Assembly (NCBI GenBank): GCA_947179155.2
Contig: OX359264.1
Location: forward strand, 48,352,202 to 48,416,201
Reading direction: 5' to 3'
DNA length: 64,000 nt
Source: Hedera helix
Taxonomy: Eukaryota; Streptophyta; Magnoliopsida; Apiales; Araliaceae
Part shown: in pieces, positions 11,361 through 23,300 of the stretch
How positions within the stretch are numbered: position 1 is the stretch's first letter
Layout of the letters: each line of letters begins with the position of its first letter
The notes under the pieces: model-generated
Database searches by the model: none
The model's input: the letters and a program-made list of their open reading frames with translations, nothing else
Told to the model about the DNA's origin: nothing
Translations under genes and position numbers: made by a program

Positions 11361-12634
11361 GAAAATAAATGACACATCTTATGAGTAAGAGAGAAACGAT
11401 ATTATTTTCGAGAATCAAAGAATGATAATTCCTTACCGTAGTAAGTTTGAATTGTGGAAGATGAAAAAGATGGAATCCCTTACCTTAACACGTGACTGGA
11501 TATTGATTTAAATGAGGTTGATTAACTTGAACAGTACTCGTACAGTTATAGATCTTCACAAATACTCAAGATGATTTAAGCACACTTAGAGAGAACTTAC
11601 ACAAAGAAGTATTTAGAGAGTGAAAGAAAGAACGAGCAAGAAAGTTTATTAAAAATCCTTAAGTTAAGGTCTCTATTTATAGCCAAAAATCTTATCATAA
11701 CTAAGATTTCCTAATTTAATCCAAACCGTTCATTTCAAGATAATGTTTAATCCATACCATTCATTTCATCTTTTAAGATTTCTTTAATCTAAACCATTTA
11801 TTTTAAGATCATCTTTAATTTACACCATCCATTTCAAATTCTATATTATCTTTAATCTATACCATTCATTTCATCTTTATATCACCTAACTTTATATAAT
11901 TTATTATAATAAAAACAAATAACTTTATCAATTCAGTTATTCAAGAATAATTCACACTTATTCATTATTATGACTAATTGTTAGAAATACAGTGTAGTTG
12001 GCTCTCTGAGTTATATATCAAGTCAATTAATAATGAAATATAACTGTTTAATTAACATCATAATAGAGATAACAAAAATGCAGAAAGTATGTAAAAGAAA
12101 GAATACGTTACTGTGTAATGACAATTATTGATTCAATAATGTGAATTATTGTGCATATGCTACCGTGACAATTATCAGTTTAATAATATAAATTATTGTG
12201 CATGTGATAATAAAGTCAAATATTTTAGGATAACCACTTTATCAGTTCAATAATACGAAATACTGTGCAATACCGTGTGCTACTGTGCAATACCGTGTGC
12301 TACCTATAATACCGTATATTACTATTCTTTTACCATTGGGTATTTTAACAATTAAAAGTGATAGTACCATTGACCATATAAAAATTATTTATGTCGTTTT
12401 CTATATCTCATAATTATTCGTTTTGGGGTCCACCAATGTAAGGCGCCGTCGTACGAATATTTCCCGACAGAACGAATAATCCCCGACCAAACGAATATTG
12501 CCCGACATAATATAATTTGCACATAACATCCTTAACTTTTAACTTTGTCGATTTAATCACTTACTGTTTCAGAAAAAAATAATATAAATGAAGAAAAATT
12601 AAATTTTGTATTTCATAAAATTCGGGGTCTTACA

Positions 12635-12647
12635 ACATCCCCTTCTT
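12635..12647 (-). promoter_or_regulatory. Polypurine tract of the inner gypsy element
   Basis: On the minus strand AAGAAGGGGATGT abuts the TGTAAG start of the LTR. It is preceded by the same GGGACGAAATTTCAT context as in the outer copy. Confidence 0.7.
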
Positions 12648-13215
12648 ATGAAATTTCGTCCCCGAAATTGATGTACCTGACATTTCGAAGAGATAAGGAT
12701 ACTTAAATTTCATCTCAGATTCTAGCTCCCAGGTCATTTCCTCAGTATCTTGGTTTCTCTATAAAACATTGACTTGAGTTATAACCTTTGAGTGTAGGAT
12801 CTGCTCTTTCTTATCTAAGATTTTGACAGGTACCTCCTCGCACGTTAAATTCTCTGCTATAACGTCTGATTCAAACTCAATGATGTGGTTTGGGTCCTTC
12901 ACATATTTACGTAACATAGATATGTGAAAAACGTTATGGATACGAGACATACTTGGTGGTAGAGCTAGTCTGTAGGCTACGGTTCCTATTTGATTGAGGA
13001 TTTTAAATGGGCCAATTAATCGAGGGTTGAGCTTTTCTCTATTTTCGAATCTCGTAACCCCTTTCTATGGAGAAACACGTAAGAATACATGATCTCCGGC
13101 GTTGAATCTCTCATCTCTTTGATGAAGATCAACATAACTCTTTTGTCATTCTTGTGCGGTCTATATTCGTTGTCGGATCATTTGGATCTTTTCTGTTGTC
13201 AAGCGTATCAACTCG
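12648..13215 (-). pseudogene. Integrase C-terminal/chromodomain-like region (inner gypsy), broken
   Basis: The frame at 12759-12950 holds NVFHISMLRKYVKDPNH. Unlike the outer copy, the stretch between this and the catalytic core (about 12950-13215) is retained. It includes the family linker read as RLTTEKIQMIRQRI near 13170-13210. Stops at 12758 and elsewhere break the chromodomain part. Comparison of the two copies shows the deletion suffered by the outer one. Confidence 0.7.
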
Positions 13216-13955
13216 GGTCCCAACAATTTTGCTTCTCCTACCTCATTTAAACATACTGGAGAGCGACACTTCCTTCCATACAAATCCTCGAATGGAGCCA
13301 TGCCTATGCTTGCTTGGTAACTGTTGTTGTAGAAAAATTCCACCAATGGTAAGTACTTATCCCAACTTCCTTTGAAGTTTAGTACGCAAAGTCTCAAAAG
13401 ATCTTCGAGGGTCTGGATCATCCTTTCTGATTGTCCGTCCGTTTGAGGATGGTATGCAGAACTAAAACGCAGTTCAGTGTCCATAGTTTTTTGTAGACTG
13501 ATCCAAAAGTGTGAAGTGAATATAGGATCTCAATCAGAAACTATGAAAACTGACATGCCATGTAATCTCACAATCTTATTTATGTACATACCGGTAAGAC
13601 GCTCAAGTGAAAAGTTTTCCTGTATAGGCAAGAAATGAGCTGATTTGGTCAATTTATCTACGATGACCCAAATTACATCTAAGCCTTGAGAAACATTGGG
13701 AAGACCCATCACGAAGTCCATATTGATGTGTTTTCACTTCCATTCGGGAACCTCAAGTGGTTGCAATGGACCCTTAGGCACTTGATGCTTTGCCTTGACA
13801 CGTTGACAAGTTAGGCACCTTGAGATAAACTCTGCAATCTTCCTTTTCATATTGTTCCACCAAAATATATGTCGAAGATCACGATACATCTTGGTACCTC
13901 CTGGGTGGATTGCAAACGGTGTGTTGTGTGCCTCCATCATGATTTTATGCTTCAA
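13161..13955 (-). pseudogene. Integrase zinc-binding and catalytic region (inner gypsy), broken
   Basis: Zinc-binding HHCC module at 13734-13955 (AIHPGGTKMYRDLRH, CLTCQRV). DDE core: Asp in MDFVMGLP (about 13719), Asp in FIVSD (about 13535, followed at once by a stop), Glu in HPQTDGQSERMIQ (about 13430). The ASIGMAPFEDLYGRKCRSP block follows. Catalytic residues survive but at least two stops interrupt the frame. Confidence 0.8.
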
Positions 13956-14174
13956 TTCAGGATCGTTAGGAACACAGAGTCGAGAGTTAACTCGAAGTAT
14001 TCCTTTCTCGTCGATTCTTGCCTCAGGAATAGCACTTTATTGTACTTTCTTCATCATATTCATCAGCTCCGGATCAATAGCTTGAGTAACTTTAATTTTA
14101 TCGATTAAAGCTGGTTCTACTCGTACGTGCGCAATCTTCAAGTGGGTCATTGGTGTTTTTAACTCTATCTCCAT

Positions 14175-14828
14175 CTATTGTAAGTCGTACAAAATACGCT
14201 TTTGTGTTGTTAGCAGTACACTTGTACTCGCATAAGATCTTCTGCTCAAAGCGTTAGCTACAACGTTCGCCTTTCCCAGGTGATACTGGATTGTGTGGTC
14301 GTAATCCTTTAACAGCTCAAGCCAACGTCGTTGTCGCATGTTGAGTTCCTTCTGGGTGAAGAAATACTTGAGACTTTTATGATCCGTATAGATATCCACT
14401 TTCTCTCCGTACAAGTAGTGTCTCCAGATCTTCAACGCGAAAACGACCGCTACCAACTCTAGATCATGAGTAGGGTAATTTTTCTCATAATCTTTGAGTT
14501 GTCGAGATGCGTAAGCTATCACCTTTCCATGTTGCATAAGAACATAACCTAGACCTTTGCCTGAAGCGTCGCTGTAGATGACAAATTCTCCCGATCCCGA
14601 TGGTATGGCCAGAACAGGAGCTGAAATAAGTCTCTTCTTGAGTTCTTGAAAACTTTTCTCACATTCCTCGTTCCATACGAATTTGGTGCTTTTCTAAGTA
14701 AGCTGAGTTAATGGAGTGACGATTCGAGAAAATTCTTCTACAAATCTCCGATAATAATCAGTTAGACCCAGAAAGCTTCGGACTTCTGTTACTATCTTGG
14801 GTTGTTCCCAATTTAGTATTGCTTCAAT
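14175..14828 (-). pseudogene. RNase H and C-terminal RT remnant (inner gypsy), truncated by deletion
   Basis: A clean 120-codon frame at 14175-14537 carries YASRQLKDYEKNYPTHDLEL, IYTDHKSLKYFFTQKELN and NALSRRSYAST, that is, most of the RNase H domain. Above it (14540-14828) come GSGEFVIYSDASGKGLGYVL and the RT connection block. Sequence identity to the family stops abruptly near 14828 and continues as LTR interior. The breakpoint therefore marks a deletion of all upstream coding sequence. Confidence 0.8.
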
Positions 14829-15572
14829 TTAATAGAAATTGAATACGAAGAGTTATTCATTTATTATAATAAAAACAAATAACTTTATCAATTCAATTAT
14901 TTAACAATAATTCACACTTATTCATTATTATGACTAATTGTTAGAAATACAGTGTAGTTGGCTCTCTGAGTTAGATATCAACTCAATTAATAATGAAATA
15001 TAACTGTTTAATTAACATCATAATAGAGATAACAAAAATGCAGAAAGTATGTAAAATAAAGAATACGTTACTGTGTAATGACAATTATTGATTCAATAAT
15101 GTGAATTATTGTGCATATGCTACCGTGACAATTATCAGTTTAATAATATAAATTATTGTGCATGTGATAATAAAGTCAAATATTTTAGGATAACCACTTT
15201 ATCAGTTCAATAATACGAAATACTGTGCAATACCGTGTGCTACCTGTAATACCGTATATTACTATTCTTTTATCACTGGGTTTTTTTAACAATTAAAAGT
15301 GATAGTACCATTGACCATTTAAAAATTATTTATGTCATTTTCTATATCCCATAATTATTCGTTTTGGGGTCCACCAATGTACGGCGCCGTCGTACGAATA
15401 TTTCCCGACAGAACGAATATTTCCCGACCAAACGAATATTGTCCGACATAATATAATTTGCACATAACATCCTTAACTTTTAACTTTGTTAATTTAACCA
15501 CTTACTGTTTCAGAAAAAAATATAAATGAAGAAAAATTAAAGTTTGTATTTCATAAAATTCGAGGTCTTACA
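14829..15572 (-). repeat. 5' LTR remnant of the inner gypsy element (copy C)
   Basis: The remnant matches copy B in two blocks: 14829-14861 corresponds to the subrepeat region near 11205, then from about 14862 it follows B from about 11898 to the LTR edge at 12634. Only about 740 bp of the LTR remain. One short subrepeat (GTGCTACTGTGCAATACC) present in B near 12290 is missing here. Confidence 0.8.
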
Positions 15573-15577
15573 GAGTG
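15573..15577. repeat. Target-site duplication GAGTG, right copy (inner gypsy)
   Basis: This is the second copy of the 5-bp duplication paired with 8586-8590. The gag reading frame of the outer element continues immediately after it. Confidence 0.85.
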
Positions 15578-15854
15578 GGTCAGGCTTCCCGAAAAATTCA
15601 GGTGGTCCCAACTCTTTAAATTGCTTAACGGTGACAATCCTTTAATTATCAGCGTTTCTACCGTTATTGTTGACTGGATTTCCTCTTGCTTGATTTTGCA
15701 TGAACTGCATGAAGTTCCTAAAGAATCCATCATTCGTCATGTTATTAGGAACATTATTTCCCGAGTTGGCAGGAGGATTGTTTGTGGCCTCTTGATTCTC
15801 AGCTATATTGGCTTTGGGTATTCCATAGTTAACTTCCTGATTTTCAGATGTCAT
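15578..15854 (-). pseudogene. Gag N-terminus (outer gypsy), broken
   Basis: ATG at 15854 opens a 70-codon frame rich in Asn and Gln with FFRNFMQFMQNQAR. A stop then occurs before KQFKELGPPEFFGKPDPL, which reads up to the GAGTG site and continues in sense at 8590 as LKAGAWLKQM. It is the first part of the gag polyprotein, about 190 bases below the primer site. It is inactive because of the stop and the inserted element. Confidence 0.75.
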
Positions 15855-16039
15855 ACTTAAATGTGATCACAAAATAAATGTTAGTTAAACAAATTGACTC
15901 ATCACTTCCTGTCCCTATATTCAAATATACTCATTAGATAACAAAATCTAATTTAGGTGGGACACACTAGTGACTCATTCTATTCGTTTCTCCCCTCCTA
16001 GTTCTAACCCCAGATCTTCATTAAAGATAATATCCCTAA

Positions 16040-16051
16040 GCTCTGATACCA
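16040..16051 (-). promoter_or_regulatory. Primer-binding site (initiator tRNA-Met), outer gypsy
   Basis: On the minus strand TGGTATCAGAGC lies two bases after the LTR end GTGTCACA. This is the standard site where plant initiator methionine tRNA primes minus-strand DNA synthesis. Confidence 0.9.
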
Positions 16052-16053
16052 AC

Positions 16054-18697
16054 TGTGACACTCCCAATCTGGGCCCACACAGTCCAAACTTGAGTTATCA
16101 AAATACACAACAATCATTACAATACAACGTACAATGTACTAAAAAACAATATTCAAATAATACACAACTAAGTCTTCATTATTATTGTCACACTATTTTA
16201 CAACTTATGAAGACTAATACAGCTACAACTCAGACCTTCACTCCATCCCCCGACTAGACCCAGCTACTCTTTCATCTCCTGTTAAAAAATAATGAAACAA
16301 AAGAAAATAGTGAGCTCAAATAGCCAAGTAAAGAATATCATGACTAAGATAATGACTAATAAATTATCGTTAGCCTTCAACAGTTGAGTTTTTGATAGAA
16401 TCATTTAAACAACAAGTTTTAATTCAACAACTGCAGTTAAGTTCTTAAACATAGTTTAGATCAATAACTACAGCAGAATAATAACCATTAGAAAAATCAT
16501 ATGGACCATGATGTCCACTTGCTTCTCTTTTTAAGAAAACATTATCAACTTTTATCATCTGAAACACCACTGGCCATGATAATACAATTTCACAGTTCCT
16601 GGTCATAATCATGCAAGTTAACAGTTCATCTTTGCACTACGACCAAAGATATTCAATATAGCACCAACGGTCATGATTATACCAGCCTATAACCTTTGGT
16701 CATAATTATACTAAACAACAGTTCATCTTTTCCCCAGGCCAAAAAGAACATTTACCATGTGCCTTAAAAGACACATCATCAAATATATCGCCTTTAATCT
16801 ATCAACACCTTTATCCAATCTGTGTCCTAAGCCACATATATCAACAATAATTTGATTCTTGATTATTAGAATAATAATATAGATATTAATAATGAACAGA
16901 AGAAACAAGATAAATAATAAATATCGAAAGTTTATAATTTTACTTTGTGCAGATTCAAATAATATCCAAATTGTCAACATGATGTGGAGTGAAATTCAAA
17001 AATGATATTCAAGTTCCACAGTTCAGAATAACGGTTATAATTTGATAGAAAGATTTAGAAAATAAGAAGGTTCAACTAAAATGATATTAGATGAAACACA
17101 AACTATTAAGGAACATATAATCATTTCAGAAGTTTTACTGAACAATACTTACCATAGTAATTTTAAGAATATAAAAGAAATGATATCCCTTACCATAGTA
17201 TGTTTGAATAATGGAAGATGAAAAAGATGGTATCCCTTACCGTAGCAAGTTTAAATAAGAGAAGATGACATTCTTTACAAGTAAGAAAGAAAATAATATC
17301 CATTTATGTTGATGAAAAGAATGATACCCCTTACCTTATCACGTGACTGAATATTGATAAAAATGAGGTTGATCAACCTATATATTTATAATATAATTAT
17401 TAATTACCATATATAAATTTTAAGGTGTATGATAATTTATATATTATGAACTATCAAAATTATTTATATAATATAAATTTTTGTAGTGCAAAATAATAAC
17501 TTCAAAAATAATTTTTGAAATAATATTTCAAAATAAATATTCTAAAGAAAGCTTTTTAAAATAAATCTTCTCAAAGAAGAGTCTTATAAAGGAAGATTTG
17601 TGAATACCGTGTGAAATAGGTATTTGTGCAATTACTACTCTTTAATAAAATATTTACTTGAAAAATTCCTGCATTCCTTTTGGTTTACAACCACTTAAAA
17701 TAACCTTACTATTCTCAGAGAAAATTCATAAAATACTTGCAGAAATTTTTTATGTTTTAGGTGTGATTTTTCTATTCAGCTGAGTAAGCTATTTATAAGA
17801 GAAAATAAGGTACTATACGCGGTAGGTGGGCTGGCGTGCTGCACGCCAGCCTAAGAAAATTTTAGCAGCCGCCTGGCTGTTTTCTTCACCAAACTTCAGC
17901 AATTTTTTCATGCCATTTCCATGTGGCCCCCACAAAGGGCCTACATGTTTACTATTCAAAATAATAATAAAAATTATGATTATTATTATTTTTATTTCTT
18001 CCTGTGTGTCCAACATATATAATAAAATAATGCTACAACAATAATTCAAGAATAATGTAAGAAACACTTTACTAATAATTATTAATTTAATAATATAATT
18101 TACTGTATATTTACTATTGTGACAATTACTAGGTTCAATAATTTTAAAATACAGTGCAATAACAATTATTGGTTCAATGATATAAAATACAGTGTAATGA
18201 CAATTATTGAATCAATAATGTAAAATACTGTGTAACAATAATTATTGATGAATACTGTGCATTGACCACGTTATCAGATCAATAATATGAGATACTGTGC
18301 AATACTGTGTGCTACTGTAGAATACTGTGTGCTACAGTAAAATACCATAAAGCACCGTATGATACTATTCTTTTATCACTGGGTATTTTAATAGTTAAAA
18401 ATGATAACACCGTTAACTATTTTTATTTAAAAAAGTTACTTCTATATTTTTCTATATCCAACAAATATTCTGTTGTGGGGTCCACCAATGATTAGTTATT
18501 TCGGTACTGTCGTACGACCCGAATATTCTCCGACAAAACGAATATTCCCCGACAAAACTAATATTGTTCGACAAAATAAAATTTGCACATAACATCCTTA
18601 ACTTTTAACTTTGTCAATTTAACCATTTACTGTTTCAGAAAAAAAAATATATGAAGAAAAATTAAATTTTATATTTCATAAAATTCGGGGTCTTACA
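16054..18697 (-). repeat. 5' LTR of the outer gypsy element (copy D)
   Basis: At 2644 bp it is the partner of copy A (2627 bp): same termini, same subrepeat zones, same inverted word GGCGTGCTGCACGCC. The primer site is adjacent at its inner edge, which fixes the orientation. Confidence 0.85.
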
Positions 18698-19210
18698 TGA
18701 GATGACCCATCTTGGAGTGAGAGCTTGACTTAGCTTGCATTGTTTGCCTTAACTGCGAAGAAGATGCCTATGTTACAAGATCAAATATAAATAAATTTAT
18801 AAAATTGATAAATCATAACTAATAACTTGTAATTAATAAGCAAAAAAATAAGTGTACATTCACCTCAAATACTTTTGAAGCACTTTTCTCCTTTGCATTT
18901 GACAGTAGTCACAGTTTTGGTGGTCCTTGGTGCCTACAGAGTACAAAGTAATTTTCAATAATCTAAAAAGCATTTAAATATCATAATTAAATAAATACTA
19001 AAAGGGTTCAATTAACCTATGAAGAAGTGCCAGTTTCAGCATTCTAAAACTTAGTATGAAATTCAGATGATGTCAAATGCTCACTTGGTGTCAGATTAAA
19101 GAAGGAACAATCCATACTTGATATAATCCTAATTTTCGCATTCTTATTCTTCACTTGTTTTTAGCATTTAACATCAAGAAAAGTAATACAATATGTTTCA
19201 CTAAATTGGT
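18698..19210. other. Gene-free interval, possible exon remnants on the minus strand
   Basis: No complete gene. On the minus strand 18885-18940 translates as TTKTVTTVKCKGEKCF and ends in a GGTGAATG donor-like site. 18698-18760 reads QTMQAKSSSHSKMG and continues beyond the gypsy element at 3132. Together with the putative first exons in the adjacent tandem array these could be 3' exons of one minus-strand gene, perhaps a Mutator-type transposase, that was split by the retrotransposon. I do not recognise the protein with confidence. Confidence 0.3.
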
Positions 19211-19921
19211 AAAATGGATGATAAATAGCATGAATGATTAGAGAAATTTCTCAATAAAATCAATACTTAATCAAGAAACTCAAAAATCCAATCCCCAAGG
19301 TCTTCATCAAATAGCCCTGCATATATCAAACCGAACAGAAGGAATACAAGAAATAGGCCATAACTTAAATTGCTAAAAGACTTTGTCCTTTGGAAATGTT
19401 GCATATTCAATTATGTGTTTCTCTGTATGTTCGTGCACTGTATAGACACTTTTGACACCTTACGTTGGCAAACTGCTACTAACACTTGAGCCACATAGCA
19501 AACAAGCAATCCAAAGTTAAAAACATACACAACCAAAAAAAACACATAAATAAAAATTAATTCCCGCAAAATGACTTCATCTTTCCCTAAAGAAAACCCA
19601 TTATAGGAATCTCACAATAAAGTAAAAGAAAAAGTCATAAATCTATAGTACTCTCAATAAGCAAACTCATTAAAGCCCTAAAAAGCATTAAAATTCAAAC
19701 TAGATAGACTACCCACAAAAAAACTCTAGGAAAAATCAAAATTTTCCCAAATAAACATAAAACCCATTCTCTAATAACAGTTAATTAGCGCACACAAAAA
19801 CCCAATCAAAATAGTGCATAATTGACCCCATATCCCAATACATGAAACATACACAAATGTGTAGAAAAACAAACTTTAAATTTTATCCTACTCAAAGACA
19901 AAAATAAGAAGAAAAATAACA

Positions 19922-19997
19922 TACTTGGCGAATCTGAGATAGTAAAAGCGACTTGAGAAGTTGTAATCAGAATGAATGTAATCAATAAAATAGTCAA
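19922..19997 (-). CDS. Putative first exon, repeated in each array unit
   Basis: ATG at 19997 opens MTILLITFILITTSQVAF followed by TISDSPS and then AG|GTATGTT, a good splice donor, at about 19922. The peptide is hydrophobic like a signal or anchor segment. Equivalent exons with identical residues start at 21336, 22675 and 24014. No downstream exon can be joined with certainty. It may be the 5' exon of the gene whose remnants lie at 18698-18940, or simply a chance frame conserved because the units are young. Confidence 0.25.
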
Positions 19998-20154
19998 AGG
20001 GTCCTTCGCATCTTCTTCAGTGTATTAGTCTCACTTGGTCTCCCCCCACCCCGTCTTTTCTCTCTTTCCTGAATCGTTGCCTTGAAATCACTCTCTGTAA
20101 ACCCTAGATCCCAAGACACACTTAGGCTAATGTCTTTCATTTTCAATATATATA

Positions 20155-20317
20155 TGAAGGGCAAATATGTCTTTAACCATTTTAACTAACGACGTTAACA
20201 CGGAAAGTAATTTTTCATTTCACCTAAAAAATACAGGCGTTTAGATGTAACTTTCTAGACAACAGGTGATCAAGTGAAAATTTGACTAAACCCCAGGTGG
20301 TCATCTGAAATTTACCC
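20155..20317 (-). mobile_element. Possible Mutator-like terminal inverted repeat (one per array unit)
   Basis: On the minus strand the segment starts GGGTAAATTTCAGATGACC and runs for about 160 bp to GACATATTTGCCCTTC. I recognise this kind of GGGTAAATTT-starting end from plant Mutator-like elements. Equivalent copies end near 21656, 22995 and 24323. No opposite-facing partner is visible in the window, so the element would be partial or its other end lies outside. Confidence 0.35.
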
Positions 20318-23300
20318 TTTATTTCTAAATGATTTTTATTCTCTCCATTCTAAAAAGCAAAATTCATTTACATTACATTGAGCTATTTTGTAAAATTAAT
20401 TTAAGAGGAAAGAAATGTAAAAATTCATGGGCTAGCCCAACCAGTTGTGTCGATCATGGGCTCACTTTTTCAAACCAGTAAAAATTGGATCTTTTTGACG
20501 AGTCTAATTTAAAGCTCAGAACTCCACTAAAAATCAATACTTAATCAATAAAATGGATGATAAATAGCATGAATGATTAGAGAAATTTCTCAATAAAATC
20601 AATACTTAATCAAGAAACTCAAAAATCCAATCCCCAAGGTCTTCGTCAAATAGCCCTGCATATATCAAACCGAACAGAAGGAATACAAGAAATAGGCCAT
20701 AACTTAAATTGCTAAAAGACTTTGTCCTTTGGAAATGTTGCATATTCAATTATGTGTTTCTCTGTATGTTCGTGCACTGTATAGACACTTTTGACACCTT
20801 CCGTTGGCAAACTGCTACTAACACTTGAGCCACAAAGCAAACAAGCAATCCAAAGTTAAAAACATACACAACCAAAAAAAACACATAAATAAAAATTAAT
20901 TCCCGTAAAATGACTTCATCTTTCCCTAAAGAAAACCCATTATAGGAATCTCACAATAAAGTAAAAGAAAAAGTCATAAATCTATAGTACTCTCAATAAG
21001 CAAACTCATTAAAGCCCTAAAAAGCATTAAAATTCAAACTAGATAGACTACCCACAAAAAAACTCTAGGAAAAATCAAAATTTTCCCAAATAAACATAAA
21101 ACTCATTCTCTAATAATAGTTAATTAGCGCACACAAAAACCCAATCAAAATAGTGCATAATTGACCCCATATCCCAATACATGAAACATACACAAATGTG
21201 TAGAAAAACAAACTTTAAATTTTATCCTACTCAAAGACAAAAATAAGAAGAGAAATAACATACTTGGCGAATCTGAGATAGTAAAAGCGACTTGAGAAGT
21301 TGTAATCAGAATGAATGTAATCAATAAAATAGTCAAAGGGTCATTCGCATCTTCTTCAGTGTATTAGTCTCACTTGGTCTCCCCCCACCCCGTCTTTTCT
21401 CTCTTTCTTGAATCGTTGCCTTGAAATCACTCTCTGTAAACCCTAGATCCCAAGACACACTTAGGCTAATGTCTTTCATTTTCAATATATATATGAAGGG
21501 CAAATATGTCTTTAACCATTTTAACTAACGACGTTAACACGGAAAGTAATTTTTCATTTCACCTAAAAAATACAGGCGTTTAGATGTAACTTTCTAGACA
21601 ACAGGTGATCAAGTGAAAATTTGACTAAACCCCAGGTGGTCATCTGAAATTTACCTTTTATTTCTAAATGATTTTTATTCTCTCCATTTTAAAAAGATAA
21701 ATTCATTTACATTACATTGAGCTATTTTGTAAAATTAATTTAAGAGGAAAGAAATGTAAAAATTCATGGGCTAGCCCAACCAGTTGTGTCGATCATGGGC
21801 TCACTTTTTCAAACCAGTAAAAATTGGATCTTTTTGACGAGTCTAATTTAAAGCTCAGAACTCCACTAAAAATCAATACTTAATCAATAAAATGGATGAT
21901 AAATAGCATGAATGATTAGAGAAATTTCTCAATAAAATCAATACTTAATCAAGAAACTCAAAAATCCAATCCCCAAGGTCTTCGTCAAATAGCCCTGCAT
22001 ATATCAAACCGAACAGAAGGAATACAAGAAATAGGCCATAACTTAAATTGCTAAAAGACTTTGTCCTTTGGAAATGTTGCATATTCAATTATGTGTTTCT
22101 CTGTATGTTCGTGCACTGTATAGACACTTTTGACACCTTCCGTTGGCAAACTGCTACTAACACTTGAGCCACAAAGCAAACAAGCAATCCAAAGTTAAAA
22201 ACATACACAACCAAAAAAAACACATAAATAAAAATTAATTCCCGTAAAATGACTTCATCTTTCCCTAAAGAAAACCCATTATAGGAATCTCACAATAAAG
22301 TAAAAGAAAAAGTCATAAATCTATAGTACTCTCAATAAGCAAACTCATTAAAGCCCTAAAAAGCATTAAAATTCAAACTAGATAGACTACCCACAAAAAA
22401 ACTCTAGGAAAAATCAAAATTTTCCCAAATAAACATAAAACCCATTCTCTAATAACAGTTAATTAGCGCACACAAAAACCCAATCAAAATAGTGCATAAT
22501 TGACCCCATATCCCAATACATGAAACATACACAAATGTGTAGAAAAACAAACTTTAAATTTTATCCTACTCAAAGACAAAAATAAAAAGAGAAATAACAT
22601 ACTTGGCGAATCTGAGATAGTAAAAGCGACTTGAGAAGTTGTAATCAGAATGAATGTAATCAATAAAATAGTCAAAGGGTCCTTCGCATCTTCTTCAGTG
22701 TATTAGTCTTACTTGGTCTCCCCCCACCCCGTCTTTTCTCTCTTTCCTGAATCGTTGCCTTGAAACCACTCTCTGTAAACCCTAGATCCCAAGACACACT
22801 TAGGCTAATGTCTTTCATTTTCAATATATATATGAAGGGCAAATATGTCTTTAACCATTTTAACTAACGACGTTAACACGGAAAGTAATTTTTCATTTCA
22901 CTTAAAAAATACAGGCGTTTAGATGTAACTTTCTAGACAACAGGTGATCAAGTGAAAATTTGACTAAACCCCAGGTGGTCATCTGAAATTTACCCTTTAT
23001 TTCTAAATGATTTTTATTCTCTCCATTCTAAAAAGCAAAATTCATTTACATTACATTGAGCTATTTTGTAAAATTAATTTAAGAGGAAAGAAATGTAAAA
23101 ATTCATGGGCTAGCCCAACCAGTTGTGTCGATCATGGGCTCACTTTTTCAAACCAGTAAAAATTGGATCTTTTTGACGAGTCTAATTTAAAGCTCAGAAC
23201 TCCACTAAAAATCAATACTTAATCAATAAAATGGAAGATAAATAGCATGAATGATTAGAGAAATTTCTCAATAAAATCAATACTTAATCAAGAAACTCAA

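Larger units (their letters stand above)
8591..12634 (-). repeat. 3' LTR of the inner gypsy element (copy B), split by a hAT element
   Basis: The copy is collinear with copies A and D, starting TGTGATGCC and ending GGGGTCTTACA. Subtracting the 1242-bp hAT element and its 8-bp duplication leaves about 2.8 kb. It is a subfamily variant: it has a tandem array at about 11030-11360 that A and D lack, and it lacks their GC-rich inverted word near 4917/17832. Confidence 0.8.
8591..15572 (-). mobile_element. Inner Ty3/gypsy element of the same family, inserted in gag of the outer copy
   Basis: It lies in the same orientation as its host element. It consists of a 3' LTR (8591-12634, containing a hAT insertion), a pol remnant (12635-14828) and a 5' LTR remnant (about 14829-15572). 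A deletion has fused RT/RNase H sequence near 14828 directly to the inside of the 5' LTR, removing the primer site, gag, protease, most of RT and most of that LTR. The perfect 5-bp GAGTG duplication proves it arrived as one insertion before the deletion. Confidence 0.85.
3133..18697 (-). mobile_element. Outer Ty3/gypsy chromovirus-like retrotransposon (Tekay/Del-like), degenerate
   Basis: The element runs on the minus strand: 5' LTR at 16054-18697, primer site at 16040-16051, gag start below that, a second element inserted at 8591-15572, then RT, RNase H, integrase and a chromodomain-like tail, and the 3' LTR at 3133-5759. Both LTRs begin TGTAAGACCCCGAAT and end GTGTCACA in element orientation. 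Without the insert it would be about 8.6 kb. A fusion near 8240 has removed the rest of gag, the protease and the N-terminal part of RT. About 280 bp between integrase and the chromodomain region are also missing relative to the inner copy. Stops and frameshifts abound, so it is non-autonomous. RT motifs resemble the Tekay/Del lineage; a domain phylogeny would settle the clade. Confidence 0.85.

Noticed and set aside
3133..18697. Two adjacent independent gypsy elements or an unequal-recombination triple-LTR array
   Set aside because: The perfect GAGTG duplication and exact gag continuity across 8590/15578 show one element nested in the other.
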